Position numbers and translations under genes: made by a program. This document shows positions 51,198-58,439 of a stretch of 64,000 bases of DNA, one piece after another (position 1 is the first letter of the stretch; every line of letters begins with the position of its first letter). The notes below the pieces were generated by a model. That model worked only from the letters and a program-made list of their open reading frames with translations, was not told where the DNA came from and searched no databases. Source of the stretch: JADGHX01 sp035760965 (GTDB lineage: Bacteria > Pseudomonadota > Gammaproteobacteria > Steroidobacterales > Steroidobacteraceae); NCBI GenBank assembly GCA_035760965.1, contig DASTRY010000001.1, positions 28,781 through 92,780 on the forward strand, given 5' to 3'.

Positions 51198-52436
51198 ATG
51201 GCGCGCAAGAAGAAGCACGAGGAGCACCTGAACCACGAGGCGTGGGCGATCCCCTACGGCGATCTCATCACGCTGCTGCTCGCGTTCTTCGTCGTCATGT
51301 ACGCCATCTCGTCGGTGAACGAAGGCAAGTACCGCGTGCTCTCCGACTCGCTGTTCGCCGCGTTCCGCGGTACGCCGCGCACGATGGAGCCGATCCAGGT
51401 CGGCGAGAAGCAGAGCGGCTCGGGGGCCGACGTGAAGACGACGCTCGTCGAGCAATCCATGCTCGAAGGCCAGCCGCGCTCGCTGCTCGCGCCGATTCCC
51501 GTGAAGACCGGTATGCCGACGCGCCCTGCGCACGAGGGCGAACTCACGGCCGCGCAGCTGAAGCGCGCGCAGGCCTTGCAGCGCGTCGCCGATCAGGTCG
51601 AGCGCGCGATGGACGATCTCGTGAAGGCGAATCTCGTGCTGGTCCGGCGCAACGATTTCTGGATCGAGGTCGAGATCCGCACGGACATTCTGTTTCCGAG
51701 CGCCAGCGCGCAGCTCTCGCCGAGCGCCGTGGGCGTCATCGAGCGCCTCGGCACGGCGCTCGCCCCCTTTCCGAATTCGATACGCGTCGAGGGTCACACG
51801 GACAATCGGCCGATCAGGACGATTGCGTTCTTCTCGAACTGGGAGCTGTCGGCGGCGCGCGCCGGAAGCGTGGTGCGCGTGCTGGAAGGTCGCGGTGTCG
51901 CGCCCGAACGCCTCGCGGTGATCGGGTACGGCGAGCATCGGCCGACGCACTCGAACGACACCGAGGAAGGGCGCAACGCCAATCGGCGCGTCGTCATCGT
52001 GATTCTCTCGACCGACGCCGCGCTGAGAGAGTTACCGGCGACGAGCGATGTGCCGCCCGCGGACGCCCCGGCAACCGTGCAGACAGCACCTGCTCCCGGC
52101 GCATCCGAGGCGGCATCGACGGCATCGAGCGCCCCGGGCGAAACGCCCGCGGCCCCATTGCCACCCGCCGTGGCGGAGCGTGCGCCCGCCTCATCCAACG
52201 CGGAATCGACGACATCGGGGGCCAAAGCCGAAACGCTCGCGGCCCCACTACCGCACGACACGGCTGCGCCAGCTCCCATCGCGTCCGAAGCGAGGACGAC
52301 TGCATCGAGCCTGGCACGTGAGACGCTCGCAGCCCCACTGCCACCGGCCGTCTCTCCCGAAGTGCCGGCGGCTCCCGATGCGACTCCGGCGATTCCGCGC
52401 GGCGCGCCCTCCTTTCTCGCGCAGCCGGCGCGCTAG
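51198..52436 (+). CDS. motD: Flagellar motor protein MotD (MotB family)
   Basis: Stator subunit that anchors MotC to peptidoglycan and carries protons. From ATG 51198, one base after motC, it has 412 residues. The proton-binding aspartate is D22 in WAIPYGDLITLLLAFFVVMYA. The OmpA-like domain (about 150-270) has DILFPSASAQLS, RVEGHTDNRPI, SNWELSAARA and NRRVVIVI. A roughly 130-residue Ala/Pro/Thr-rich, probably disordered extension follows the OmpA domain, longer than in enteric MotB. Confidence 0.95.
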   Translation: MARKKKHEEHLNHEAWAIPYGDLITLLLAFFVVMYAISSVNEGKYRVLSDSLFAAFRGTPRTMEPIQVGEKQSGSGADVKTTLVEQSMLEGQPRSLLAPIPVKTGMPTRPAHEGELTAAQLKRAQALQRVADQVERAMDDLVKANLVLVRRNDFWIEVEIRTDILFPSASAQLSPSAVGVIERLGTALAPFPNSIRVEGHTDNRPIRTIAFFSNWELSAARAGSVVRVLEGRGVAPERLAVIGYGEHRPTHSNDTEEGRNANRRVVIVILSTDAALRELPATSDVPPADAPATVQTAPAPGASEAASTASSAPGETPAAPLPPAVAERAPASSNAESTTSGAKAETLAAPLPHDTAAPAPIASEARTTASSLARETLAAPLPPAVSPEVPAAPDATPAIPRGAPSFLAQPAR

Positions 52437-52459
52437 CGCTCATTTCGAGACGGGCGAGG

Positions 52460-52473
52460 CGCCGCGTGCGGCG
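52460..52473 (+). terminator. Small hairpin after motD
   Basis: CGCCG and CGGCG flank a 4-nt loop, 24 nt after the motD stop. It has no T-run. It may mark the end of the fliL-motD transcript before the chemotaxis genes. Confidence 0.25.
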
Positions 52474-52601
52474 AGCACTTCCGGCCTTCTTCGGCCCCGT
52501 CCGTTGTGCCTTTTCGGCAGGCGGTCACATGCGACTGCGGATTTCCGCACTTCGAAGCAGTTCCGCCCGGCGATAACGTCTTCGCGCTAGTTTCGAGCAT
52601 C

Positions 52602-52934
52602 ATGAACGACATGCAGGACTCTTTTGCGGCACACCGCGCCGCCGAGCTGCTCGGCACGGCGATGCGCGATACCGAAGCGCCGGTCATGCAAATGGCAGGG
52701 GCGCTCACACGCATCAGCCACGCGCTCGGACGAGCCGCGGCGGCAAGCGACGCGAATCCCTGCGGCTGCGCGCATCTCAAACGGGACATCGCGATCTGCA
52801 TCGAGAGCTTGCAGTTCCACGACCGGCTCATCCAGCAGCTCACGGCCGTGCGGCGTCTCATGGGCTCGAACCCGAGCGATGCCGAGCAAGCGAGCGGATT
52901 CATGCCGCCCGAAGGCAGCGTCGAGCTCTTTTGA
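52602..52934 (+). CDS. Small CheZ-like protein 1 (uncharacterised)
   Basis: A 110-residue helical protein not assigned to a named family. Residues 20-28 (AMRDTEAPV) and 62-83 (RDIAICIESLQF, HDRLIQQLTAV) are nearly identical to the protein at 53416-53838. HDRLIQQ contains D74-x3-Q78, the same spacing as the catalytic D-x3-Q of CheZ (QDLTGQ). A CGC motif lies at 54-56. The last residues EGSVELF are shared with its paralogue. It may act on CheY-type regulators; this is inference from motif and position. The only promoter hint is a GGCGATAA at 52569-52576 without a good -35. Confidence 0.6.
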   Translation: MNDMQDSFAAHRAAELLGTAMRDTEAPVMQMAGALTRISHALGRAAAASDANPCGCAHLKRDIAICIESLQFHDRLIQQLTAVRRLMGSNPSDAEQASGFMPPEGSVELF

Positions 52935-52964
52935 GAGCCCCGTCACGCTATCTCGCCCGTGGCT

Positions 52965-52991
52965 TCAGCATTTGGCGCCTCGCACCGATAG
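52965..52991 (+). promoter_or_regulatory. Predicted FliA (sigma-28) promoter of cheY2
   Basis: TCAG at 52965-52968, a 15-nt spacer and ACCGATAG at 52984-52991 match the flagellar sigma-28 element with mismatches at the last -35 base and the first and last -10 bases. Transcription would begin near 53000, about 25 nt before cheY2. Confidence 0.65.
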
Positions 52992-53024
52992 CATCAGCGT
53001 GGAGCACGACCCGGAGACCTGACG

Positions 53025-53387
53025 ATGCCTCGGATCCTCGCCGTAGATGACTCGCCCTCGATGCGGCAGATGGTCAGCGCCACGCTCACCGGCGCCGGCT
53101 ACGAGGTGGAGCAGGCGGAAGACGGCGTGCAGGCGTTGGCGCTTGCGGGGAAGCAGCGTTTCGATCTCGTCATCACCGACGTGAACATGCCGAACATGGA
53201 CGGCATCACCCTCGTGCGCGAGCTGCGCGGCAAGCCGAACTACAAGTTCGTGCCGCTGCTCATCCTCACCACCGAGGCGACCTCCGAGCGCAAGCTCCAG
53301 GGCAAGAACGCGGGCGCGACCGGCTGGCTCGTGAAGCCGTTCAACCCCGACAGGCTGCTTGCGACCATCCAAAAGGTCCTTGTCTGA
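53025..53387 (+). CDS. CheY-like response regulator 2
   Basis: Single-domain receiver of 120 residues. The acidic pair is D8/D9, the phospho-site D52 (VITDVNMPNMDG), the switch region LTTEATSERKLQG and the lysine in WLVKPFNPDRLLAT. It is close in sequence to the regulator at 61210-61572 and more distant from CheY at 49344. It sits between the two CheZ-like genes and is 28 nt from the second, suggesting a dedicated receiver/phosphatase pair. A FliA-type promoter lies upstream. Confidence 0.92.
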   Translation: MPRILAVDDSPSMRQMVSATLTGAGYEVEQAEDGVQALALAGKQRFDLVITDVNMPNMDGITLVRELRGKPNYKFVPLLILTTEATSERKLQGKNAGATGWLVKPFNPDRLLATIQKVLV

Positions 53388-53415
53388 CATTCCCGGTGCG
53401 CTTCAGGGACGCGGC

Positions 53416-53838
53416 GTGAAACCCAGCGAGATGGAAGTGTCGATGGAGGCGGCGGCCGTGCTGCTGAGCCTCGCGATGCGCGACACGGAGCGCCCGGTCG
53501 CGGACCTCTGCGAGGCGCTCAGCCGCATCGCGCGCACGGCGAGCCCTGCCCTCGCGCGGGATGTCGCAGTGTGCATCGAAAGCCTGCAGTTTCACGATCG
53601 GTTGATTCAGCAACTCGCCGCCGTGCGCGGCTTGCTCGCGAGTGTCGTGAGCGACCGGCCGCTCGATCTCAGCGGGTTCGGCGCGCACCGCTGGGAAGAG
53701 ATGCTGAAGATGCTGCGCGAGCGGCTGAGCGAGGACTCTCAGCACCACCTGTTCAACCTGCTCCTGCGGACGGGCATCGTCGACGTGGCGGGTCACTGCA
53801 ACATGCAGGAAGCCGAAGGCAGCGTGGAGCTCTTCTGA
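53416..53838 (+). CDS. CheZ-like protein 2 (uncharacterised)
   Basis: A 140-residue helical protein, paralogue of the one at 52602-52934. Shared parts are AMRDTERPV (20-28), RDVAVCIESLQF plus HDRLIQQLAAV (48-70) with D61-x3-Q65, and the final EGSVELF. Between them it has about 55 extra residues (LDLSGFGAHRWEEMLKMLRERL and onward). The start is a GTG at 53416 with AGGGA upstream; ATG 53431 is possible. A CheY-P phosphatase role is suggested by the CheZ-type D-x3-Q and by coupling to cheY2, but not proven. Confidence 0.6.
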   Translation: MKPSEMEVSMEAAAVLLSLAMRDTERPVADLCEALSRIARTASPALARDVAVCIESLQFHDRLIQQLAAVRGLLASVVSDRPLDLSGFGAHRWEEMLKMLRERLSEDSQHHLFNLLLRTGIVDVAGHCNMQEAEGSVELF

Positions 53839-53953
53839 CGGTCGCTCGACCCGTGCCGGCAAGCCGCGATGGCACGCTTCCTGCACCTTCGTCCTGGGTC
53901 GCGCCGGCGGCGAAAAGCCGTCACTGCGTGACGCAAATCACAGGACACTCGAC

Positions 53954-54379
53954 ATGCCACAACTTCCATACATCTCGCTCGAGGTGGCGCTGATCGTCGG
54001 GCGCGCAGTGTTTCTCGTGCTCGGGTTCATCCTCGCCGCGGTCGCATTCACGCGCTGGCGCCGCGTGGCGGAGGGCACCGCCGAGCGTTTCGCGGAACAG
54101 AACACAGCACTGCTCGCGCAACTTGCGAAGATGGAAGAGAGCCTCGCCGAGGCGCATCGCAAGCTCGACGCGCTCGGTGAGCAGAAGGACGGCGAGAGCC
54201 GCCGGGCCGTGCCCGGCGCGGCCGCCGCGCCGAGTTACCAGATTGCGATTCGGATGGCCCGTAGCGGCGCCACGCGCGATGAGCTCATGGCGAGCTGCGG
54301 ATTGACGCGCCAGGAGGCCGAGCTGGTATTGCGGCTGCACGCGCCCGCGCGCGGCGCACGCCTCGCCGCAGTGAGCTGA
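53954..54379 (+). CDS. DUF2802 domain membrane protein
   Basis: A 141-residue protein with one N-terminal membrane segment (VGRAVFLVLGFILAAVAFT, about 15-33), a coiled-coil stretch (40-78) and the DUF2802 domain at the end (YQIAIRMARSGATRDELMASCGLTRQEAELVLRL), which looks like a small helix-turn-helix-type fold. Genes of this family sit next to cheW in Pseudomonas-type chemotaxis loci, and its role there is unknown. No promoter was recognised close upstream. Confidence 0.85.
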   Translation: MPQLPYISLEVALIVGRAVFLVLGFILAAVAFTRWRRVAEGTAERFAEQNTALLAQLAKMEESLAEAHRKLDALGEQKDGESRRAVPGAAAAPSYQIAIRMARSGATRDELMASCGLTRQEAELVLRLHAPARGARLAAVS

Positions 54380-54417
54380 GAGCCCGCGGACGCCGGCGGC
54401 GGCGCCCTGATTCGGCC

Positions 54418-54439
54418 CGCGCGCCGAGCGAGACGCGCG
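54418..54439 (+). terminator. Hairpin with T-rich trail after the DUF2802 gene
   Basis: CGCGCG at 54418-54423 pairs with CGCGCG at 54434-54439 across a 10-nt loop, followed by TCACTCTTGTTTGTT. This is the most terminator-like structure in the window and lies just before the FliA promoter of the next operon. Confidence 0.4.
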
Positions 54440-54461
54440 TCACTCTTGTTTGTTGCGCTGC

Positions 54462-54488
54462 TCAAGCCACTGTGCGCAACGCCGATAG
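54462..54488 (+). promoter_or_regulatory. Predicted FliA (sigma-28) promoter of the STAS-cheA-cheW operon
   Basis: TCAA at 54462-54465, a 15-nt spacer and GCCGATAG at 54481-54488: only the last base differs from the GCCGATAA consensus. This is the best sigma-28 match in the window. Transcription would begin near 54496, about 47 nt before the STAS gene. Confidence 0.85.
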
Positions 54489-54542
54489 CGTTGGCGCAGG
54501 ACCCCATTCGCTTCACGTGTGCTGCAGAAGGATGTTGTCGAG

Positions 54543-55082
54543 ATGACCACGAGGCGCAAGCCCGGCAAGTCCGGGAGAAAATCCGCGCCTGCAAAGAAGG
54601 CGGCTGCCGCGCGCGCACGCGTGACCGCCAAGACGGCTGCCTCGAAATCGGTCGGCGCGAAGTCGCGCGCGACCCGGCACGACGCGGCGAAGTCCGCCGC
54701 GAAGTCGGGCGGCGCCAAGCTCGCTGCCGCGCAGGTCAGCGCGCCCAAGAGCCGTGCGGCCGCGGACGACAGCGTCTCTCTCGCCACACTTCCGACCGAC
54801 TGCACGATCGCTCAGGCCGCCGACATGAAGGCGGACCTCGAGCGCATGCTCGCAACACCGGCCGCCGTCACGCTGGATCTCTCCGCCGTCCGCCGCACCG
54901 ACACAGCGGCTCTGCAGGTGCTCACCGCTTTCATCCGCGAGCGACGCGGGGCGGGTCGCGACGTCGAATGCCGCGGCGCCTCCGACGCGTTCCTCGCGAC
55001 GGCCGATGTTCTGGGTCTAGGTGCGCTGTTCAGCCCGGTCACGGACGACCGGTTCGCTGAAGGCGCGGTTGGCAACGCATGA
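54543..55082 (+). CDS. STAS-domain protein with histone-H1-like basic N-terminal tail
   Basis: A 179-residue protein in two parts. Residues 1-75 are rich in Lys, Arg, Ala and Ser (RRKPGKSGRKSAPAKKAAAA and similar), resembling the C-terminal tails of histone H1 or AlgP. Residues about 78-175 are a STAS fold with LPTDCTIAQAADMKADLERML and VTLDLSAVRRTDTAALQVL, where the usual phospho-Ser position is Thr in TDTAAL. STAS proteins are often found in chemotaxis operons. The basic tail is unusual and might bind nucleic acid, membrane or the acidic partner CheA. The stop overlaps the cheA ATG (ATGA), so expression is coupled. Confidence 0.85.
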   Translation: MTTRRKPGKSGRKSAPAKKAAAARARVTAKTAASKSVGAKSRATRHDAAKSAAKSGGAKLAAAQVSAPKSRAAADDSVSLATLPTDCTIAQAADMKADLERMLATPAAVTLDLSAVRRTDTAALQVLTAFIRERRGAGRDVECRGASDAFLATADVLGLGALFSPVTDDRFAEGAVGNA

Positions 55083-57418
55083 CGCTCGATCTCACACAGT
55101 TCCACGACGCCTTCTTCGAGGAGAGCTTCGAGGCGCTCGACTCGATGGAGTCCGCGCTCCTGAAGCTCGATCTCGGCGCGCCGGATGCCGAGCTGATCAA
55201 CACGATCTTTCGCGTCGCGCATTCGATCAAGGGCGGCAGCGCGACGTTCGGGTTCAGCGAGATTGCGTCCTTTACGCACTCGCTGGAGACGCTGCTCGAT
55301 GAGCTGCGAGCGAATCGATTGCAGGTGACGGAGGCGACTTCCGACTTACTTTTGAAGTCGGTGGATGCGATGCGCGACATGTTGCGCGCGGTACAGGCAA
55401 AGAAGCCGATCGATTCGCAGCGAGTCGCCGATCTGCAATTCGAGACCGAGCAGCTGCTGGCGCAGCGGCACACCGCGGTGAACGGAGCGTCGGGAGCTTC
55501 ACCCGCGCGAGCGAGCGCGGCCCAGGGTTCGCTGTCCGCTGCGTCGGGCGGCAGCACGTCCGCGGCGGCCTCGCCTTCCTCGGCTGCGCAAGCGAATGCG
55601 CCGCTCGCGAATGCCGGCATCGCCGGGCCTTCGGCTCAGAGCGGTGCGCCCTCTTCGGCTTCGGCACCGGCCTCCGAGCGGCGCTGGAAGATTTCGTTCC
55701 GGCCGTATCCGGAGCTGTTCGCGCGCGGGAACGACCCGCTGCGCATGTTGCGCGAGCTGCACGAGCTCGGCTCGCTACGCGTCGAGGCCATCCTCGATGG
55801 CCTGCCGTCGTTTGCCGAGCTGGACACGCAGAGCTGCTATCTCGCCTGGAATCTCGAGCTCTCGGGCAACGTCGACGAAGCCGCCATTCGGCAAGTGTTC
55901 GACTGGGCCGAAGGCGACTGCGATCTCGTCATCGCCGAAGAGACAGCGACGACCGACAGTCCGCCGGCCGAAGACCTGACGAACTACGATCTCATCGCCG
56001 AGTTCGACGCGATGATGGCCGCCGATGCGGCACCGAAGTATGAGCCCGTGCAGCCGACGGCAGCAGCGCCCGCGCCTGCTGCGATGGCGCCAGCCGCGAG
56101 CCCCGCACCTGCTGCCGCAAGCCCTGCAGCCGCCGCGGAAGGCTCGGCCAAAGCCGAGCCGACCGGCAGCACCGAGCCGGCGCATGCGCCGGAGAGGGTC
56201 TCGAAATCGGAGACGGCCGCCGCGAGCGGCATCGGCGACAGCGGCTCGATCCGCGTGAGCGTCGAGAAGATCGACGAGCTCATGAACACCGTCGGCGAGC
56301 TCGTGATCACGCAATCGATGTTGAGCCAGCTCGGGCGCAATCTCGAAGGTCCCGCCTCGGAGCAGTTCCGCCTCGGGCTCGCCGAGCTCGAGCGCAACAT
56401 GCGCGAGCTGCAGGACAGCGTCATGCGCGTGCGCATGCTGCCCATCAGCTTCGTCTTCAGCCGCTTTCCGCGCATGGTGCGCGACCTCGCGCAGCGCCTC
56501 GGCAAGCAGATCGAGCTCACCATGACGGGTGAGCAGACCGAGCTCGACAAGACGGTGCTCGAGAAGATCGGCGATCCCCTCGTCCATCTCATACGCAACA
56601 GCATCGATCACGGCATCGAGAAGCCGGAGGTGCGCGTCCAGCGCGGCAAGACGCCGGTGGGACACTTGCGTCTCGACGCCTGCCACCGCGGCGGCAACAT
56701 CTGCGTCGAAGTGCACGACGACGGCGCCGGCCTGGACCCGCAGAAGATCATGGCGAAGGCCCGCGCGCGCGGCCTGATCGGCCCGAACGAGACGCTGAGC
56801 GACGATCAGGCGGTCGAGCTCATCTTCATGCCGGGCTTCTCCACCGCCGAGCAGACGACGGATGTCTCCGGCCGCGGCGTCGGCCTCGATGTCGTCCGCC
56901 GCAACGTGAAGGAGCTCGGCGGCTCGATCGACATCCGCAATTCACCGGGCCAGGGCGCGCGCTTCATCATCACGCTGCCGCTCACGCTCGCGATCGTCGA
57001 CGGCCAGTCGATCGCGGTCGGCAAGCAGAACTACATCGTGCCGCTCATCAGCATCATCGAGTCGTTGCAGATCAAGCAGGGCTCGCTGAATCGCATCGCC
57101 GGACGCGGCGAGGTCTTCGCGTTCCGCGGCGACTACGTGCCCGTCATCCGCCTGCACGAGCTCTTCGGCGTCGAGCCGCGGGCGCGCGAGCTCGACGAAG
57201 GCCTCATCGTCATCGTCGAGGGCGATGGCCGTCGCGTCGGGCTCTTCGTCGACGATCTTCTCGGTCAGCAGCAAGTCGTCATCAAGTCGCTCGAGACCAA
57301 CTACGGCCACATCGACGGTGTCTCCGGCGCGACCATCCTCGGCGATGGCTCGGTCGCCTTGATCCTCGATCTGCCAGGAATCATTCGTCGCGCCGGTGCC
57401 GGCGTGAGGGCCAACTAG
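55079..57418 (+). CDS. cheA: Chemotaxis histidine kinase CheA
   Basis: Autophosphorylating kinase of the chemoreceptor array, 779 residues. HPt P1 has H48 in RVAHSIKGGSATFGF. An Ala/Ser-rich linker is followed by a domain near 200-290 (FRPYPELFARGNDPLRML) typical of this CheA group. Dimerisation begins at SIRVSVEKIDELMNTVGELVITQS near 395. The kinase N box is LVHLIRNSIDHGIE, with VEVHDDGAGLD and GRGVGLDVVRRNV. The P5 CheW-like domain ends the protein. The P2 CheY-binding domain is not evident. cheW starts one base after the stop. Confidence 0.96.
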   Translation: MTLDLTQFHDAFFEESFEALDSMESALLKLDLGAPDAELINTIFRVAHSIKGGSATFGFSEIASFTHSLETLLDELRANRLQVTEATSDLLLKSVDAMRDMLRAVQAKKPIDSQRVADLQFETEQLLAQRHTAVNGASGASPARASAAQGSLSAASGGSTSAAASPSSAAQANAPLANAGIAGPSAQSGAPSSASAPASERRWKISFRPYPELFARGNDPLRMLRELHELGSLRVEAILDGLPSFAELDTQSCYLAWNLELSGNVDEAAIRQVFDWAEGDCDLVIAEETATTDSPPAEDLTNYDLIAEFDAMMAADAAPKYEPVQPTAAAPAPAAMAPAASPAPAAASPAAAAEGSAKAEPTGSTEPAHAPERVSKSETAAASGIGDSGSIRVSVEKIDELMNTVGELVITQSMLSQLGRNLEGPASEQFRLGLAELERNMRELQDSVMRVRMLPISFVFSRFPRMVRDLAQRLGKQIELTMTGEQTELDKTVLEKIGDPLVHLIRNSIDHGIEKPEVRVQRGKTPVGHLRLDACHRGGNICVEVHDDGAGLDPQKIMAKARARGLIGPNETLSDDQAVELIFMPGFSTAEQTTDVSGRGVGLDVVRRNVKELGGSIDIRNSPGQGARFIITLPLTLAIVDGQSIAVGKQNYIVPLISIIESLQIKQGSLNRIAGRGEVFAFRGDYVPVIRLHELFGVEPRARELDEGLIVIVEGDGRRVGLFVDDLLGQQQVVIKSLETNYGHIDGVSGATILGDGSVALILDLPGIIRRAGAGVRAN

Positions 57419-57419
57419 C

Positions 57420-57914
57420 ATGAACCAAGTCGTTTCCACCGAGCCGTCTTCCGGCGCCGAGCAGTTCCTGACCTTCGTGCTGGGCGGTGAAGAGTACGGC
57501 GTCACCATCCTGCAGGTGCAGGGCATCCAGGGCTGGGATCGCGTCACGCCGATTCCGAACACGCCCGAGTACATCCTCGGCGTCATCAATCTGCGCGGCG
57601 CGATCGTGCCGATCGTGGATCTGCGCCGCCGCTTCGGCATGCCCGCGGCGGAGTTCGGCCCGACCACCGTGGTGATCGTCGTGCGGGTCACGCAGGACAA
57701 CCGCGGCGAGCGCACGCTCGGGCTCGTCGTCGACGCCGTCTCCGAGGTGTGCAGCGTGGGTGCGGATGCGCGCAAACCGGCGCCCGACTTCGGCTCCGGA
57801 ATCAAGACAGATTTCGTCAAAGGGCTCGCCACGGTGGACAACCGCATGGTGATCCTGCTCGACATCGACCGTCTGGTGAGCGAAGGGCTGCTCGGTTCGA
57901 TGTCGACGCACTGA
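57420..57914 (+). CDS. cheW: Chemotaxis coupling protein CheW
   Basis: Adapter that links receptors to CheA; 164 residues. The CheW fold is shown by QFLTFVLGGEEYGVTILQVQGIQGW, TPIPNTPEYILGVINLRGAIVPIVDLRRRFG, and the late GLVVDAVSEVCSVG and ATVDNRMVILLDIDRLVS. It is translated right after cheA (one-base gap) and probably ends the STAS-cheA-cheW transcript. The next gene has its own FliA-type promoter. Confidence 0.96.
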   Translation: MNQVVSTEPSSGAEQFLTFVLGGEEYGVTILQVQGIQGWDRVTPIPNTPEYILGVINLRGAIVPIVDLRRRFGMPAAEFGPTTVVIVVRVTQDNRGERTLGLVVDAVSEVCSVGADARKPAPDFGSGIKTDFVKGLATVDNRMVILLDIDRLVSEGLLGSMSTH

Positions 57915-57951
57915 CCGGCGAGACCTGGCTCACGGAAGCAGCGGCCACGCC

Positions 57952-57978
57952 TCAAGAATTATGTGCGTAGGCCGAATT
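57952..57978 (+). promoter_or_regulatory. Predicted FliA (sigma-28) promoter of the secreted-protein/MCP genes
   Basis: TCAA at 57952-57955, a 15-nt spacer and GCCGAATT at 57971-57978 match the sigma-28 element (first five -10 bases intact). Because the site spans the in-frame ATG at 57961, it supports the later start of the downstream gene at 58066. Confidence 0.75.
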
Positions 57979-58065
57979 TGCCACTCGGTGCTGCATTGCG
58001 CGAGCGATGTGCGTACCGCCCATACGATGACCGATGACGAGCAGACGACGAGGAGGACGAGGGAA

Positions 58066-58395
58066 ATGAACCGTGCCAGAAACATGTGCTTTGCGCTGAT
58101 CGCAGGCTGCTTTGCGCTGCCCGCGATGGCGGAATGCACGGCGCCCGTTGCGCCCACCAAGGTGCCGGACGGGTCGACCGCCGCGGAGGCGGAAATGGTG
58201 GCGGCGATGAAGACGCTGAAGCAGTACGACACGGACGTGAACACCTACGTGAAGTGCCTCGAGTTCGAGGCGAAGCAGAACCGTCTGTCGCGCGAGGAAC
58301 AAGCGCGGCGGCACAACGCGGCGATGGACTCGCTGACGCAGATCGCGGCGAAGTTCAACGAGCAGGTGCGCGTGTTCAAAGCTAAGTCAGGCTGA
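58066..58395 (+). CDS. Small secreted protein of unknown function, FliA-associated
   Basis: A 109-residue protein with a clear signal peptide (ARNMCFALIAGCFALPAMA) and predicted cleavage before E23-C24. The mature part is short and helical, with two cysteines (ECTAPVAP near the start and YVKCLEF in the middle) that could form a disulfide, and a charged C-terminal helix (SREEQARRHNAAM, IAAKFNEQVRVF). AGGAGG at 58051-58056 supports ATG 58066. I do not recognise a family. It lies between cheW and an MCP, behind a FliA-type promoter, so a periplasmic role in motility or sensing is plausible. Confidence 0.75.
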   Translation: MNRARNMCFALIAGCFALPAMAECTAPVAPTKVPDGSTAAEAEMVAAMKTLKQYDTDVNTYVKCLEFEAKQNRLSREEQARRHNAAMDSLTQIAAKFNEQVRVFKAKSG

Positions 58396-58439
58396 TCAGA
58401 GCTCGTCGAACAGGCGTAGCGGGAGCGGAGTTGCGACCC

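Noticed and set aside
52550..52576. FliA promoter before CheZ-like protein 1
   Set aside because: GGCGATAA at 52569-52576 resembles the -10 element, but no TCAA/TAAA lies 15 nt upstream; the nearest partial match needs a 13-nt spacer. Too weak to call.
57961..58065. Upstream ATG at 57961 as start of the small secreted protein
   Set aside because: It lies within the spacer of the FliA promoter, and the extra 35 residues would precede and disrupt the signal peptide; ATG 58066 has AGGAGG at the right distance.
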